DNA from: Pseudomonas abietaniphila
Lineage (GTDB): Bacteria > Pseudomonadota > Gammaproteobacteria > Pseudomonadales > Pseudomonadaceae
Direction of reading: 5' to 3'
NCBI RefSeq assembly: GCF_900100795.1
Contig: NZ_FNCO01000030.1
Location: forward strand, 1 to 42,300
DNA length: 42,300 bases
Positions within the stretch are counted from its first letter, which is position 1. Each line of letters opens with the position of its first letter. Below are positions 34,969 to 42,300 of this stretch, piece after piece. A program made the position numbers and the translations under genes. Below the pieces are notes generated by a model, which made no database searches, was not told the DNA's origin, and was given only the letters and a program-made list of their open reading frames with translations.

Positions 34969-35290
34969 TCGGTTTCCAAAGATCGCCGATCAGCTGCTGT
35001 TGATCGAGCGTGAACTTCGTGTGCTGGGCTTGTGGAAAGAGGTGCCGCCCAGCGATGAGGATCTGTCGAGTCGCGAGCCGTTTTGTGTCGACACGCTGGA
35101 TTTCGATCAGTGGTTGCAATGGATTTTCCTGCCCCGGATGAAAATCATCCTTGAGCAGGATCTGCCACTGCCGAATGCATCGGGCATTCTGGAAATGGCG
35201 CAAATGGTCTACGCCAGTCGCGTCCAGGAAACCCGCAATCTGCAGGCACTGCTGGCTCAGTTTGACCGGCTGATCACAGAGTCAGTCTGA
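34961..35290 (+). CDS. yqcC: YqcC family protein (DUF446)
   Basis: 109 residues, all-helical family. Seen are MDNRFPKIADQLLLIERELR, LGLWKEVPPS, and FDQWLQWIFLPRMKIILEQ. In E. coli yqcC lies with the pseudouridine synthase truC; no function is proven. Its ATG is inside the end of lpoP, with AAGG just upstream, so it is translated from the mrcB-lpoP mRNA. It ends 3 bp before the convergent DUF4124 gene. Confidence 0.85.
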   Translation: MDNRFPKIADQLLLIERELRVLGLWKEVPPSDEDLSSREPFCVDTLDFDQWLQWIFLPRMKIILEQDLPLPNASGILEMAQMVYASRVQETRNLQALLAQFDRLITESV

Positions 35291-35293
35291 CGC

Positions 35294-35722
35294 TCAGTTG
35301 CACGTATCGTCGATGGACCTCTTGACCTCGGCGATACGTGCCTGACGCTCCTCCTCGGTAAAGCGTCTGTATTCTCCGTTCACCTCTTCACGCACCCGCG
35401 GATTGTTTTGCAACTGCGCAAGGTTGGTGCGTTGGCGGTCGCAGTACGCTTTGCGCTTGGCGGCGTCGGCCGCGACCTGTTTCTTCACCTTGGTGTCGAT
35501 GGCCTGCTGTTCCTGGTCGGCATCGGGCCGCGCTGCTGGTGCAGTGGAGGGCGGCGTGACCGGTTTCTGTATGTCGATTTCCTGAACCGACTGTCCGGCA
35601 GGCGGCTGGGCGTCGAAGTGCGTCACCCCCTGTGCATCGACCCATTTATAGATCTGGGCCGCCTGACCGGTAGCAGTCCCAACTGCCAGCGTCAGCGCGG
35701 TGGCGAGAATCATCCAGCGCAT
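35294..35722 (-). CDS. DUF4124 periplasmic protein
   Basis: 142 residues. A signal peptide (cleavage near QAA-QI) leads into the DUF4124 motif IYKWVDAQGVTHFDAQPP, then a Pro-rich linker and a charged helical C-terminus with two cysteines. Such proteins are common and numerous in pseudomonads; the function is unknown. AAGGAAG lies just before the ATG. It is convergent with yqcC, with no terminator in the 3-bp gap. Confidence 0.85.
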   Translation of the reverse strand: MRWMILATALTLAVGTATGQAAQIYKWVDAQGVTHFDAQPPAGQSVQEIDIQKPVTPPSTAPAARPDADQEQQAIDTKVKKQVAADAAKRKAYCDRQRTNLAQLQNNPRVREEVNGEYRRFTEEERQARIAEVKRSIDDTCN

Positions 35723-36132
35723 ACTGCTTCCTTAACGTCGTTTGCGGTGCTGACGAAACCTATCACAAGCGCGCCGAGACGACCTCATTCGGTGCTTTTT
35801 CGCACAGTGTGGGTGAAGAAAGCGCATCGATGACTTGACTTGAGCGGGGCGAATCAGAACAATCCAAAGTTCGCTGTAGAGGGACTGCCAGAAGCAGACC
35901 GTCTCGGTAGATCATGAGGCGCACACCCGCGCCGACCTGTAACACCCGCAACGCGTTACCTCGCGCTGGGTGGGAAGACCCCGAAACACTTAGGGGCGCT
36001 CCCAATACTTGCTCAGTCAGTGCTGACGTAGTCGGCGACCACCGTCGCTCATGCTCTGCTTTGCAGTAAACCTATTAAGACCCGTCTCCTCGTTTGTGTG
36101 GACGGTATTCTGGCGTTTTAGAGGTGAACAAC
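35723..36132 (+). promoter_or_regulatory. Leader region of ilvIHC
   Basis: A possible sigma-70 promoter is TTGACT (35835-35840), 17 bp, AACAAT (35858-35863), giving a leader of about 260 nt. Small hairpins are seen (GGGA/TCCC around CCCC/GGGG, 35972-36003; GTCAG/CTGAC, 36016-36027). An open frame from ATG 36051 has GTA, CTA and TTA codons near its start and runs into ilvI, but has no ribosome binding site. I see no T-tailed attenuator. Nothing else coding is evident. Confidence 0.4.
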
Positions 36133-37857
36133 GTGGAGCTTTTATCTGGCGCTGAAATGGTCGTCCGCTTTTTGCGTGACGAAGGCGTTGAGCATATCTA
36201 TGGGTACCCGGGCGGTGCCCTCCTGCATATTTACGACGCGCTGTTCAAAGAACCGGCCGTGAGCCACATCCTCGTTCGTCACGAACAGGCTGCGACCCAC
36301 ATGGCTGACGGTTATGCGCGCGCTACCGGCAAGGCTGGCGTCGTACTGGTGACTTCAGGTCCCGGTGCAACCAACGCCATCACCGGCATCGCGACCGCCT
36401 ATATGGACTCGATTCCGATGGTTGTCCTGTCGGGTCAGGTGCCAAGCAACATGGTAGGGACCGACGCCTTCCAGGAAACCGACATGATCGGTATCTCCCG
36501 TCCGATCGTGAAGCACAGCTTCATGATCAAGCATCCGTCGGAAATCCCGGAAGTCCTGAAGAAGGCGTTCTACCTGGCGCAGTCCGGCCGTCCTGGTCCT
36601 GTCGTGGTCGACATTCCAAAAGACATGACCAACCCGGCCGAGAAGTTTGAATACGTCTTCCCGAAAAAAGCCAAGTTGCGTTCCTACAGCCCGGCAGTTC
36701 GTGGCCACTCTGGCCAGATCCGCAAGGCGGTGGAGATGCTCCTGGCTGCCAAGCGCCCGATCATCTACGCCGGTGGCGGCGTGGTGATGGGCAACGGTTC
36801 GGCACCACTGACCGAACTGTCGCAAATGCTGAACGCGCCGGTGACCAACACCTTGATGGGCCTGGGCGCTTATCCAGGGACCGATCGCCAGTTCGTTGGC
36901 ATGCTGGGCATGCATGGCAGCTACACCGCCAACCTGGCGATGCACCATTCGGACGTTATCCTGGCGGTCGGCGCGCGTTTCGACGATCGCGTGATCAATG
37001 GCGCCTCGCGCTTCTGCCCGGGCGCCAAGATCATCCACATCGATATCGACCCGGCTTCGATCTCCAAGACCATCAAGGCTGACGTGCCTATCGTAGGTCC
37101 TGTGGAAAGCGTCCTGACCGAAATGGTTGCGACACTCAAGGAAATCGGCGAGACCCCTAGCAAGGAATCGGTGGCGACCTGGTGGAAGCAGATCGACGAA
37201 TGGCGTGCGGGCGGCGACCTGTTTCCGTACAACCGTGGTGACGGCAGCGTCATCAAGCCTCAGGCCGTGATCGAAACGTTGTGCGAAGTGACCAAGGGCG
37301 ATGCCTACGTCACCTCCGACGTGGGTCAGCATCAGATGTTTGCCGCGCAGTACTACCGTTTCAACAAGCCTAATCGCTGGATCAACTCCGGTGGTCTGGG
37401 CACTATGGGCTTTGGTCTGCCAGCGGCCATGGGCGTTGCGCTGAGCTTCCCAGACGCACACGTTGCCTGTGTGACGGGCGAAGGCAGTATCCAGATGAAC
37501 ATTCAGGAGCTGTCGACGTGCCTGCAGTACAACCTGCCGGTGAAGATCATTCTGCTCAACAACGGCGTGCTCGGCATGGTTCGTCAATGGCAGGACATGA
37601 GCTACAGCGGTCGTCACTCGCACTCCTATATGGAGTCGCTGCCTGATTTCGTGAAGCTGGTCGAAGCCTACGGTCACGTCGGCATGAAGATCACCGATCT
37701 GAAAGACTTGAAGCCGAAGATGGAAGAAGCGTTCGCCATGAAGGATCGCCTGGTGTTCCTCGACATCCAGGTCGACGTCGCCGAACACGTCTACCCGATG
37801 CAGATCAGAGACGGGTCGATGCGCGACATGTGGCTGAGCAAGACGGAGCGTACCTAA
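36133..37857 (+). CDS. ilvI: Acetolactate synthase large subunit
   Basis: Thiamine-diphosphate enzyme making acetolactate or acetohydroxybutyrate, the first shared step to valine, leucine and isoleucine. 574 residues. Seen are GYPGGALLHIYDAL, the catalytic glutamate region RHEQAATHMADGYARATGKAG, GPGATNAITGIATAY, and the TPP motif GEGSIQMNIQELST...LLNNGVLGMVRQWQ. GTG 36133 has AGAGGTG upstream and begins MELLSGAEMV as in relatives; starting at 36094 would add unsupported residues. ilvH begins 1 base after its stop. Confidence 0.97.
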   Translation: MELLSGAEMVVRFLRDEGVEHIYGYPGGALLHIYDALFKEPAVSHILVRHEQAATHMADGYARATGKAGVVLVTSGPGATNAITGIATAYMDSIPMVVLSGQVPSNMVGTDAFQETDMIGISRPIVKHSFMIKHPSEIPEVLKKAFYLAQSGRPGPVVVDIPKDMTNPAEKFEYVFPKKAKLRSYSPAVRGHSGQIRKAVEMLLAAKRPIIYAGGGVVMGNGSAPLTELSQMLNAPVTNTLMGLGAYPGTDRQFVGMLGMHGSYTANLAMHHSDVILAVGARFDDRVINGASRFCPGAKIIHIDIDPASISKTIKADVPIVGPVESVLTEMVATLKEIGETPSKESVATWWKQIDEWRAGGDLFPYNRGDGSVIKPQAVIETLCEVTKGDAYVTSDVGQHQMFAAQYYRFNKPNRWINSGGLGTMGFGLPAAMGVALSFPDAHVACVTGEGSIQMNIQELSTCLQYNLPVKIILLNNGVLGMVRQWQDMSYSGRHSHSYMESLPDFVKLVEAYGHVGMKITDLKDLKPKMEEAFAMKDRLVFLDIQVDVAEHVYPMQIRDGSMRDMWLSKTERT

Positions 37858-37858
37858 T

Positions 37859-38350
37859 ATGCGGCACATCATTTCGCTATTGCTGGAAAACGAACCGGGT
37901 GCCTTGTCTCGTGTCGTCGGTCTGTTTTCGCAGCGTAACTACAACATCGAAAGCCTGACTGTGGCGCCGACCGAGGACCCGACCCTGTCGCGTCTGACGC
38001 TGACCACCGTCGGTCACGATGAGGTGATCGAGCAGATCACCAAGAACCTCAACAAGCTGGTTGAAGTGGTCAAGCTGGTCGATCTGTCGGAAAGTGCCCA
38101 TATCGAGCGCGAGCTGATGCTGATCAAGGTCAAGGCTACCGGTGCACAACGTGCGGAAATCAAACGCACCACGGACATCTTCCGCGGCCAGATCGTTGAT
38201 GTTTCCAGCAGTGTCTACACGGTGCAACTGGCAGGGACCAGCGACAAACTGGACAGCTTCATCCAGGCGATCGGCACCAGTGCCATCCTGGAAACAGTAC
38301 GCAGCGGCGTCACGGGCATTGCCCGCGGCGACAAAGTACTGAGCATCTAA
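37859..38350 (+). CDS. ilvH: Acetolactate synthase small (regulatory) subunit
   Basis: Activates IlvI and confers valine feedback control. 163 residues: an N-terminal ACT domain (MRHIISLLLENEPGALSRVVGLFSQR, in parts) and a C-terminal regulatory domain ending GVTGIARGDKVLSI. It is coupled to ilvI, and ilvC follows after 47 bp. Confidence 0.97.
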   Translation: MRHIISLLLENEPGALSRVVGLFSQRNYNIESLTVAPTEDPTLSRLTLTTVGHDEVIEQITKNLNKLVEVVKLVDLSESAHIERELMLIKVKATGAQRAEIKRTTDIFRGQIVDVSSSVYTVQLAGTSDKLDSFIQAIGTSAILETVRSGVTGIARGDKVLSI

Positions 38351-38397
38351 CCTAATTTTGCGAATGGCCTGAACGGCCGAGATAACAGGGGAATTTC

Positions 38398-39414
38398 ATG
38401 AAAGTTTATTACGACAAAGACTGCGACCTTTCGATCATCCAGGGCAAGAAAGTGGCCATCATCGGTTACGGTTCTCAAGGCCACGCTCAGGCGTGCAACC
38501 TGAAAGACTCCGGCGTTGATGTCACTGTTGGTCTGCGTAAAGGTTCGGCTACTGTCGCCAAGGCTGAAGCCCACGGCCTGAAAGTGACTGACGTTGCTTC
38601 CGCCGTTGCCGCTGCTGACCTGGTCATGATCCTGACCCCGGACGAATTCCAGTCCCAGCTGTACAAGAACGAAATCGAGCCGAACATCAAGAAGGGCGCC
38701 ACCCTGGCTTTCTCCCACGGTTTCGCTATCCACTACAACCAGGTTGTGCCACGTGCTGACCTGGACGTGATCATGATCGCGCCAAAAGCGCCAGGTCACA
38801 CCGTCCGTACCGAATTCGTCAAAGGCGGCGGCATCCCTGACCTGATCGCTGTTTACCAGGACGCTTCCGGCAATGCCAAAAACGTTGCGCTGTCCTACGC
38901 TTCTGGCGTTGGCGGCGGCCGTACCGGCATCATCGAAACCACGTTCAAAGACGAAACCGAAACTGACCTGTTCGGCGAACAAGCCGTACTGTGTGGCGGT
39001 ACCGTCGAGCTGGTCAAAGCCGGTTTTGAAACCCTGGTCGAAGCGGGCTACGCGCCAGAAATGGCTTACTTCGAGTGCCTGCACGAACTGAAGCTGATCG
39101 TCGACCTCATGTACGAAGGCGGTATCGCCAACATGAACTACTCGATCTCCAACAACGCCGAATACGGCGAGTACGTGACCGGTCCTGAAGTCATCAACGC
39201 TGAATCCCGTCAGGCCATGCGCAATGCTCTGAAGCGCATCCAGGACGGCGAATACGCGAAGATGTTCATCGCCGAAGGCGCAAGCAACTACGCATCGATG
39301 ACCGCCAAGCGCCGTAACAACAAGGCTCACGGCATCGAAGTCATCGGCGAGCAACTGCGCTCGATGATGCCTTGGATCGCGAAGAACAAAATCGTGGACC
39401 AGACCAAGAACTAA
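38398..39414 (+). CDS. ilvC: Ketol-acid reductoisomerase (NADP+)
   Basis: Isomerises and reduces acetolactate to dihydroxyisovalerate. 338 residues, the short class I form. Seen are the Rossmann motif IIGYGSQGHAQA, the APKAPGHTVR active-site segment, and metal ligands in DLFGEQAVLCGG and YFECLHELKLIVDLM. AGGGGA precedes the ATG. A strong terminator follows, ending the ilvIHC operon. The codon choice is more uniform than in neighbours, as expected for a highly expressed gene. Confidence 0.98.
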   Translation: MKVYYDKDCDLSIIQGKKVAIIGYGSQGHAQACNLKDSGVDVTVGLRKGSATVAKAEAHGLKVTDVASAVAAADLVMILTPDEFQSQLYKNEIEPNIKKGATLAFSHGFAIHYNQVVPRADLDVIMIAPKAPGHTVRTEFVKGGGIPDLIAVYQDASGNAKNVALSYASGVGGGRTGIIETTFKDETETDLFGEQAVLCGGTVELVKAGFETLVEAGYAPEMAYFECLHELKLIVDLMYEGGIANMNYSISNNAEYGEYVTGPEVINAESRQAMRNALKRIQDGEYAKMFIAEGASNYASMTAKRRNNKAHGIEVIGEQLRSMMPWIAKNKIVDQTKN

Positions 39415-39445
39415 GATTGTAGAAATCGGGTTCCGGTTAACGAAG

Positions 39446-39471
39446 AACGCGACCTCAGGGTCGCGTTTTTT
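39446..39471 (+). terminator. Intrinsic terminator of ilvIHC
   Basis: AACGCGACC pairs with GGTCGCGTT around a TCAG loop, and six T residues follow (39466-39471). Confidence 0.92.
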
Positions 39472-39567
39472 CGTTCTGGGGGCTCATCTGGTATAAAGCT
39501 GCATCGTTTGTCGGCGCGACGTCGCCGCAAGCATCTGTCGAAATTTCATAGCTGCAAGGTATTGTCC

Positions 39568-40416
39568 ATGAGCGAACGTCCCGAAGAGCCGAACAAGGCC
39601 TCTGACGCCGAAAGCCTGCTACCGATCGATGAACATATAGAAGAGGGCCACGACGCCGAGGGCCGCAAGGTCAGGCATCGCGGCATTTATCTGCTGCCGA
39701 ACCTCTTCACCACGGCGAACCTGTTTGCCGGTTTCTACGCCATCATCAGCGCGATGAGTGCTCAAAGTGCGATGAGTGCGGGTGATCAGGTGGGGGCGAG
39801 CAAGTATTTCGCCTTTGCGGCCATCGCCATCTTCGTGGCCATGGTGCTCGACGGGCTTGATGGTCGTGTTGCACGCATGACCAATACCCAAAGCGCGTTC
39901 GGTGCCGAGTATGACTCGCTGTCCGACATGGTTGCCTTCGGTGTGGCGCCGGCGCTGTTGGCGTTCGGTTGGGCGTTGGGTGACATGGGTAAGGTCGGCT
40001 GGATGGTCGCCTTCATCTATGTGGCGGGCGCTGCGCTCCGCTTGGCGCGATTCAATACGCAAGTGGGCAAAGCCGACAAGCGCTATTTCATTGGTCTGGC
40101 TAGTCCCGCTGCAGCTGGCGTGGTAGCCGGAACCGTGTGGGCATTCAGCGACTACGGCATCCAGGGCTCCAAGCTGTCTTTCCTGGTCGCTCTGCTGGTC
40201 GCGGCGGCGGGCATGCTGATGGTCAGTAACATCAAGTACAACAGCTTCAAGGAGCTGGACTTGAAAGGGCGTGTGCCTTTTGTTGCGATTCTGGCGGTGG
40301 TGTTGGTCTTTGCCGTCGTATTCAGCGATCCACCGCGCATTCTGCTGCTGATATTCCTCGGCTACGCAGCATCAGGTCCGATTCAATATCTGTTGCGCCT
40401 GCGTCGGCACAAGTAG
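39568..40416 (+). CDS. pssA: CDP-diacylglycerol-serine O-phosphatidyltransferase
   Basis: Makes phosphatidylserine, the precursor of phosphatidylethanolamine, in the inner membrane. 282 residues with about eight hydrophobic helices. The CDP-alcohol phosphatidyltransferase motif DG-x2-AR-x8-G-x3-D-x3-D is complete in DGRVARMTNTQSAFGAEYDS followed by LSD. ATG 39568 has AAGGT 7 bases upstream and gives the conserved start MSERPEEPN. It is separated from ilvC by a terminator. Confidence 0.95.
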   Translation: MSERPEEPNKASDAESLLPIDEHIEEGHDAEGRKVRHRGIYLLPNLFTTANLFAGFYAIISAMSAQSAMSAGDQVGASKYFAFAAIAIFVAMVLDGLDGRVARMTNTQSAFGAEYDSLSDMVAFGVAPALLAFGWALGDMGKVGWMVAFIYVAGAALRLARFNTQVGKADKRYFIGLASPAAAGVVAGTVWAFSDYGIQGSKLSFLVALLVAAAGMLMVSNIKYNSFKELDLKGRVPFVAILAVVLVFAVVFSDPPRILLLIFLGYAASGPIQYLLRLRRHK

Positions 40417-40486
40417 TCCGAACGGCGTCATTTCCCGCATACTCCGCAGCATAGGTGCTTCAGTTCTCCATCGCTGCGGAGTCAAC

Positions 40487-41500
40487 ATGCTGATCAAATC
40501 CCCTTCCGCGTCTGACTGCAAAGAGTCGGATGTCACACCAGAATCCTTCTATCTCTCTCGTCGCTCTCTGCTGGGAGGCTCGCTTGCCGGGCTGGCTGTC
40601 GGCGCGTTGCCGCGTTGGTCCGAGGCCAGTGATGCATCGCAGTATGCCGATGTTGAACCGGGTGCGGCCCCTGGCTGGTTCAAAGACAAGCTCCCCACCA
40701 CGCAATGGCAGGCCATGACGGTCAAGGGCGAAGCCATCACCCCGTTCAAGGATGCGACCCATTACAACAACTTCTATGAGTTCGGCACCGATAAGGGCGA
40801 CCCGGCGCAAAACGCCGGTTCACTCAAGACCGAGCCTTGGAGCGTGGTGATCGACGGGGAGGTTGGCAAACCCGGGCGCTATGCGCTTGAGGACTTCATG
40901 AAGCCTTATCAGTTGGAAGAGCGTATTTACCGATTGCGTTGTGTCGAGGCCTGGTCGATGGTTATCCCGTGGATGGGCTTTCCGATTTCCGCGCTGCTCA
41001 AACAGGTAGAGCCGACTGCCAATGCAAAATACATTCGCTTCGAAACGCTGCAAGACCCGAAGACGATGCCGGGGCAGCGATCCGGTTTTGCATTGATCGA
41101 TTGGCCTTACGTGGAAGGCCTGCGACTGGACGAAGCGATGAATCCACTGGCCATTCTGGCGGTGGGCATGTATGGACGTGAACTGCCAAACCAGAACGGC
41201 GCGCCGTTGCGCCTGGTCGTGCCATGGAAATACGGCTTCAAGAGTGTGAAATCGATTGTGCGCATCAGCCTGGTGAGCGAGCAGCCGAAAACCACGTGGC
41301 AAAGCATCGCGGCAAATGAATACGGCTTCTATGCCAATGTGAACCCGACTGTCGATCACCCGCGCTGGACTCAAGCCCATGAGCGGCGCTTGCCGAGCGG
41401 GCTGTTCAGTCCCAACATTCGGCAGACAGAGATGTTCAACGGGTATGGAGAGCAGGTGGCCTCTCTCTATACGGGTATGGATCTTCGGAAAAACTATTGA
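40487..41500 (+). CDS. msrP: Protein-methionine-sulfoxide reductase catalytic subunit MsrP
   Basis: Periplasmic molybdopterin enzyme that repairs oxidised methionine in envelope proteins. 337 residues. A twin-arginine signal (SRRSLLGGSLAGLAVGAL, about residues 24-41) sends it through Tat. The molybdenum-ligand cysteine is in LRCVEAWSM, and WPYVEGLRLDEAMNPL and PLRLVVPWKYGFKSVKSI are family motifs. Its stop overlaps the msrQ start by one base. Confidence 0.95.
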   Translation: MLIKSPSASDCKESDVTPESFYLSRRSLLGGSLAGLAVGALPRWSEASDASQYADVEPGAAPGWFKDKLPTTQWQAMTVKGEAITPFKDATHYNNFYEFGTDKGDPAQNAGSLKTEPWSVVIDGEVGKPGRYALEDFMKPYQLEERIYRLRCVEAWSMVIPWMGFPISALLKQVEPTANAKYIRFETLQDPKTMPGQRSGFALIDWPYVEGLRLDEAMNPLAILAVGMYGRELPNQNGAPLRLVVPWKYGFKSVKSIVRISLVSEQPKTTWQSIAANEYGFYANVNPTVDHPRWTQAHERRLPSGLFSPNIRQTEMFNGYGEQVASLYTGMDLRKNY

Positions 41501-42120
41501 TGCGTTATCCGTTCTGGCGTCTGTCTGTCTTCATTGCGATTTGTATTCCGCCTATCGTGTGGCTGCGCCAGGCGTGGTTGCTCGACCTTGGACCCGATCC
41601 CGGTAAGGTGCTGGTGGATCGTTTTGGCCTGGGCACGCTCGTGTTGCTCTTGATCACGTTGGCCATGACGCCTCTGCAGCGTGTGAGCGGGTGGTCGGGC
41701 TGGGTAGCTGTTCGCCGTCAGCTGGGTTTGTGGTGTTTTGCCTGCGTGGTGGTGCACATGCTGGCGTATGGGTTCTTTATCCTGGGTTTCGACTGGGCTC
41801 AGCTCGGCGTTGAATTGGTCAAACGCCCCTACATTATTGTGGGGAGTTTGGGTTTCCTTTGTTTGCTGGCATTGGCAGTGACCTCCAATCGCTACAGCCA
41901 ACGCCGATTGGGCGCGCGATGGAAGAAGCTTCATCGGCTTAGCTATGCCGTCCTTGGGCTGGGATTGCTGCATATGTTGTGGATTGTCAGGGCTGATCTA
42001 AAGGAGTGGGCGCTATATGCTGGCATTGGCGCTTTCCTGTTAATGCTTAGAATCCCTGCAATTGCTCGGCGAATCCCGCGGCGGACGGGGAGGAAAGCGG
42101 GCGCTGTAACAAAAGTTTAA
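41500..42120 (+). CDS. msrQ: MsrPQ heme-binding membrane subunit MsrQ
   Basis: Inner-membrane b-type heme protein that passes electrons from the quinone pool or flavin reductase to MsrP. 206 residues with about six hydrophobic helices. Candidate heme-ligand histidines are in CVVVHMLAYG, KLHRLSYAV and GLLHMLWIV. The start ATG overlaps the msrP TGA, so the pair is coupled. An ATG one codon earlier is in frame but sits in the stop region of msrP. Confidence 0.95.
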   Translation: MRYPFWRLSVFIAICIPPIVWLRQAWLLDLGPDPGKVLVDRFGLGTLVLLLITLAMTPLQRVSGWSGWVAVRRQLGLWCFACVVVHMLAYGFFILGFDWAQLGVELVKRPYIIVGSLGFLCLLALAVTSNRYSQRRLGARWKKLHRLSYAVLGLGLLHMLWIVRADLKEWALYAGIGAFLLMLRIPAIARRIPRRTGRKAGAVTKV

Positions 42121-42156
42121 ATAAGTGCTTGACGCTCGTCTGGATCTGTCTATAAT
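42105..42156 (+). promoter_or_regulatory. rRNA operon promoter
   Basis: TTGACG (42129-42134), 16 bp, TATAAT (42151-42156), followed by a GC-rich stretch (CGCCCC), as in ppGpp/DksA-controlled promoters. The A/T-rich bases just upstream (AACAAAAGTTTAAATAA) look like an UP element and overlap the msrQ 3' end. In P. aeruginosa an rRNA operon lies at the same place. Confidence 0.85.
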
Positions 42157-42300
42157 TCGCCCCACTTCCGGCGCAGACGAAACGGAAAACTCCTTGATAA
42201 TCAATGAGTTGGACGAAGTAAGCAGCGAGGAAGCGCTTCGGTTCAGATGCTTGAATCGACAGCGGTGAGAAAGGAGTTGACAGCAGGTTGTAACGCTGTA
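42157..42300 (+). other. Leader upstream of 16S rRNA (runs off the window)
   Basis: Non-coding leader. A second promoter-like TTGACA at 42277-42282 would place its -10 at about 42299, cut by the window end. The 16S gene itself is not in the window; this is inferred from the promoter and gene order. Confidence 0.7.

Noticed and set aside
35914..36072. 52-codon frame in the ilvI leader (ATG 35914)
   Set aside because: No ribosome binding site and no enrichment of Leu, Ile or Val codons, so no support as an attenuator peptide.

Overview
The window is chromosomal DNA of a Pseudomonas, most likely of the P. fluorescens / P. syringae side of the genus. The evidence is gene order (gluQ-cbrX-cbrA-cbrB-CrcZ-pcnB-folK-panB-panC-pgi-acs; phuTUVW next to PrrF; mrcB...ilvIHC-pssA-msrPQ leading into an rRNA operon), the CrcZ and PrrF RNAs, the high GC content, and many REP-type repeats built on a GTAGGAGCG core. 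It is mostly core genome; no prophage, insertion sequence, CRISPR array or tRNA gene was seen.

Region 1 (1-3.9 kb): a repeat-rich stretch, then mgtA (P-type Mg2+ ATPase) behind a leader of roughly 350-400 nt. The leader carries a 21-codon upstream ORF with a very good ribosome binding site, followed by several strong hairpins, one of which competes with an alternative pairing at the end of that ORF. This looks like an undescribed attenuation or translation-coupled control element and is the best candidate for novelty here.

Region 2 (3.9-21.8 kb, all on the minus strand): thiolase, a DUF2236 (MpaB-type) protein, acs, pgi, panC, panB, folK, pcnB, the Hfq/Crc-sequestering RNA CrcZ with its sigma-54 promoter, cbrB, cbrA, cbrX, gluQ and dksA. 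CbrA/CbrB activates CrcZ, which titrates Hfq/Crc and so relieves catabolite repression. acs has a CA motif directly against its ribosome binding site, so the regulator and a probable target lie in one window. Between panC and pgi, where panD normally sits, only the last codons of panD remain. The folK-panB junction is split by about 740 bp of repeats.

Region 3 (22-29.2 kb): an aminotransferase-sfsA pair, a small Rieske protein, and a Fur-controlled heme uptake operon (phuT, phuU, phuV, phuW) followed by deoC. Facing this operon is a single PrrF small RNA with a Fur box over its promoter.

Region 4 (29.2-42.3 kb): a TfoX C-terminal domain protein, a pentapeptide-repeat protein, an APH-ATPase fusion protein, then mrcB-lpoP-yqcC (cell-wall synthase PBP1b, its lipoprotein activator and a small conserved protein), a DUF4124 protein, ilvI-ilvH-ilvC (branched-chain amino acids), pssA (phosphatidylserine), msrP-msrQ (periplasmic methionine sulfoxide repair), and finally the promoter and leader of an rRNA operon that runs off the end of the window.
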